The notes beneath the pieces were generated by a model that saw nothing but the letters and a program-made list of their open reading frames with translations, did no database searches and was not told the origin of the DNA. A DNA stretch of 64,000 bases from an uncultured Verrucomicrobia subdivision 3 bacterium (lineage in GTDB: Bacteria; Verrucomicrobiota; Verrucomicrobiia; Limisphaerales; UBA11358), in assembly GCA_903865745.1 (NCBI GenBank), contig CAIPKV010000032.1:97554-161553 (forward strand). The letters are read 5' to 3'. This document shows, piece after piece, positions 62,430 to 64,000 of the stretch (its first letter is position 1; every line of letters begins with the position of its first letter). A program made the translations under genes and the position numbers.

Positions 62430-63314
62430 ATGGAGCTGCGCCACTTTCGTTACTTTGTCGCTGTTGCCGAGACGGAGAATGTCTCGCGCGCCGCTTTGAA
62501 ATTGCGCGTCTCGCAGCCCGGTTTAAGCCGGCAAATCCGCGACCTCGAAGACGAAATTGGATTTTCCCTTTTTGAACGCGGCGCTAAATCGCTCAAGTTG
62601 ACGGCCGCAGGTAAGACTTTTCTGACCGAAGCCAAATCAGTTTTGCAGCACGCTGACGAAGCCGTAAAAAAGGCGCGCATCGTTTCAGTCGGAGTCGGTG
62701 GTGAAATCAACGTCGGCTATGCCCCGTCGCTCACCGTGCAGATTCTGCCCGTGGTGTTAAGAGTATTTCAGGAGAAATATCCGGGCGTGCGCGTGGTGCT
62801 CCATGACTTGTCCACGGAAGAAATGCTGGCGCAGCTCTGCGAAAAAAAACTCGAGGTGGGTCTCAGCGTGCGACCTTCGGCGAAGTTGCTGCGCGGATTA
62901 AGCTTCCAAGAACTGGCGCGTTACGAAATATGCGTGGCCGTTACTCCCAAACATCCACTGGCGAAAATGAAAAGTATTTCGCTGGAACAAATTTCCCGCG
63001 AACCGCTGATTGCCTATAGCCGGAAAGATTACCCCGAGTACCATGTGATGCTGCAAAAATTGTTTGCGTTGGTCGGGCGCAAACCAAAAATTGCTGTCGA
63101 ATACGATGGCGTGACTAGTATTGTGGCGGCGGTGGAATCGGGACGCGGATTTGCGCTGGTTCCAAGTTGTGTCGCGTGTCTGGTCGGCCCCCGGCTGAAG
63201 TTGCTACCGTTGCGCCCATCTCCACCGCTCATTTCGGTTGGTGCGGTCTGGCAACCCAGCGCAAAAAATGGATTGGCGGAAAAATTTATCGCCTGTGCGG
63301 GTGTGGGGAAATAA
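62430..63314 (+). CDS. LysR-family transcriptional regulator
   Basis: 294 residues. The N-terminal winged HTH is ELRHFRYFVAVAETENVSRAALKLRVSQPGLSRQIRDLEDEIGFSLFERG. The effector domain (about 90-290) follows (GVGGEINVGYAPSLTVQILPVVLRVFQEKYPGVRVVLHDLS). It starts 84 bp from the pirin gene in the opposite direction, the usual arrangement for a LysR protein controlling the divergent operon (pirin and wrbA). The ligand is unknown. Confidence 0.93.
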   Translation: MELRHFRYFVAVAETENVSRAALKLRVSQPGLSRQIRDLEDEIGFSLFERGAKSLKLTAAGKTFLTEAKSVLQHADEAVKKARIVSVGVGGEINVGYAPSLTVQILPVVLRVFQEKYPGVRVVLHDLSTEEMLAQLCEKKLEVGLSVRPSAKLLRGLSFQELARYEICVAVTPKHPLAKMKSISLEQISREPLIAYSRKDYPEYHVMLQKLFALVGRKPKIAVEYDGVTSIVAAVESGRGFALVPSCVACLVGPRLKLLPLRPSPPLISVGAVWQPSAKNGLAEKFIACAGVGK

Positions 63315-63318
63315 ATAC

Positions 63319-63699
63319 GTGGGTAAGACGTACCATTTCGAATGTCCACTGTGCCATTACCACGCCAAGGTTTCTGGCGGGGCAGATAGCGGCGTCCATT
63401 GCGAGGTGCAGACTGTGGTTTGCCGAGACTGTCGGAGTTTACTAGATGTATTTGTGAAGGTGAGACGCCGGGTGGTTGCGGGGGAGAGTATCAAGTTCCC
63501 CGGCTTTTTCCGACCGGAAATTCCACCGGTGATTTTGCGCCTAGGTTCGACTGGAGCGCAGTTGATTTGGCAAAATTTTACATTGGCTTGTCCTGTGGGG
63601 CGTAATCATACCGTGGAACCTTGGAATGATCCTGGTCGCTGTCCTCGTTGCGGCAACTTCATGGAGAAAAATGGCCTTCCGTTCAGGTTGTGGGACTGA
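63319..63699 (+). CDS. Small zinc-ribbon protein
   Basis: 126 residues from the GTG at 63319, 4 bp after the LysR stop. It has three Cys pairs: CPLC, CRDC (with Cys before) and CPRCG near the C-terminus, consistent with two zinc ribbons around a basic middle (VFVKVRRRVVAGESIKF). No family recognised. Close spacing suggests co-transcription with the LysR gene. Confidence 0.6.
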   Translation: MGKTYHFECPLCHYHAKVSGGADSGVHCEVQTVVCRDCRSLLDVFVKVRRRVVAGESIKFPGFFRPEIPPVILRLGSTGAQLIWQNFTLACPVGRNHTVEPWNDPGRCPRCGNFMEKNGLPFRLWD

Positions 63700-63815
63700 G
63701 ACCGCCGAGGTCGCGCTAACAAACCACTCCTGCGGCAAGAATCCTCACTTCAAATGAGGATAGCTAGCTACAAGAATGGCAAACGCACCACTAAAAACCA
63801 TCATCCTAACTCAAG

Positions 63816-64000
63816 TGTCCATTAATTAGACATATTTGTACATAAAGATGACAATATCCAGTGATTGGGCCCCTCTGAACTAGGCCATTGAGGATGGGAT
63901 GGTTTTCGGGTAACGAAAAGAAAACCATCATGAAGAAGACACATCATACGACGGAGCAAATCATCCGCATCCTGCGGGAGGCGGAGACCAGCGGGCAGAG
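63816..64000 (+). mobile_element. Left end of an IS3-type insertion sequence (truncated by window)
   Basis: A TG-starting segment (about 63816) followed by AT-rich sequence, then an upstream leader and the start of an IS3-like orfA at 63930. The right end and terminal inverted repeat lie outside the window, so the exact boundary cannot be fixed. The 230-bp gap before orfA holds no other gene. Confidence 0.6.
63930..64000 (+). CDS. IS3-family transposase OrfA (3' truncated by window)
   Basis: Twenty-three codons are visible: MKKTHHTTEQIIRILREAE followed by TSGQ. This is the classic start of IS3/IS911 OrfA, whose N-terminal helix-turn-helix begins with F/T-T-E-E-Q-I-I-x-x-L-x-E. The rest of OrfA and the DDE OrfB should follow beyond 64000. 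Confidence 0.85.
   Translation, partial: MKKTHHTTEQIIRILREAETSGQ

Overview
The window looks like a chromosomal segment of a Verrucomicrobiota bacterium, probably from the Pedosphaera/Limisphaera side of the phylum. This is inferred from gene style, not from a marker-gene tree. Pointers are two adjacent prepilin-like proteins with the [20 protein letters not shown] type of N-terminus, several secreted proteins of verrucomicrobial character, a decaheme cytochrome, a four-gene LpoB/YcfL lipoprotein set, stand-alone four-helix-bundle (S23-like) genes, and many small housekeeping operons switching strand every few kb. Diderm physiology is clear: lspA, LpoB, a RluD-type synthase, an outer-membrane TpsB transporter and MacAB-type export.

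Layout. 1-6.8 kb: an outer-envelope lipoprotein operon (CsgG-like end, COG3014-like protein, YcfL, LpoB), tRNA-Leu, a DUF4410-like lipoprotein, rluD-lspA, a YraN-type nuclease-fold protein and a TPR membrane protein. 6.8-15 kb: epimerase plus amidase, ubiX and ubiA separated by a four-helix-bundle cassette, two tandem secreted repeat proteins, eno. 15-19.8 kb: a MacA/MacB-type operon interrupted by a second four-helix-bundle cassette, then Sua5. 19.8-36.3 kb: an NtrC-type two-component system with a GT39-like membrane protein, moeB/thiF-rhodanese plus thiS, an MscS channel, rpmB, a serine hydrolase lipoprotein, DUF1015, a CDF transporter, a TrmN6-like methylase, two prepilin-like proteins and argG. 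36.4-47.4 kb: a minus-strand block running yezD-sbp-cysK, then two secreted proteins with no Cys and no internal Met, then a two-partner secretion pair. 47.7-53.7 kb: redoxin-TPR plus decaheme cytochrome, an SDR enzyme, a Tat-exported aldo-keto-reductase-like ferredoxin fusion, tRNA-Thr. 53.8-64 kb: a beta-propeller/phosphoesterase, PAP2 acid phosphatase, rsmH, a flavoprotein, wrbA-pirin divergent from a LysR regulator, and the left end of an IS3-type insertion sequence.

The most unusual content is non-coding or system-level. (1) Three unrelated-looking intergenic arrays (near 14.6-14.9, 50.86-51.08 and 56.63-56.90 kb) all run on a 21-bp period. Sequence differs between arrays and drifts within each, yet the spacing is held almost perfectly. 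(2) Two four-helix-bundle genes each sit between nearly perfect 32-34-nt inverted repeats and each splits a functional operon (ubiX|ubiA and macB ATPase|permease). An ORF-less hairpin of the same style fills a third intergenic gap. (3) The 36.4-47.4 kb block looks like a sulfur-limitation module: sulfate uptake and cysteine synthesis genes beside secreted proteins purged of sulfur amino acids, with a shared tandem 8-mer in two leaders. A relic of the 3' end of an SDR gene at 36.44-36.48 kb lies in the same orientation as the intact SDR 3' end at 49.87 kb, bracketing the whole segment.

All calls rest on reading the sequence and on knowledge of families; no database search was possible.
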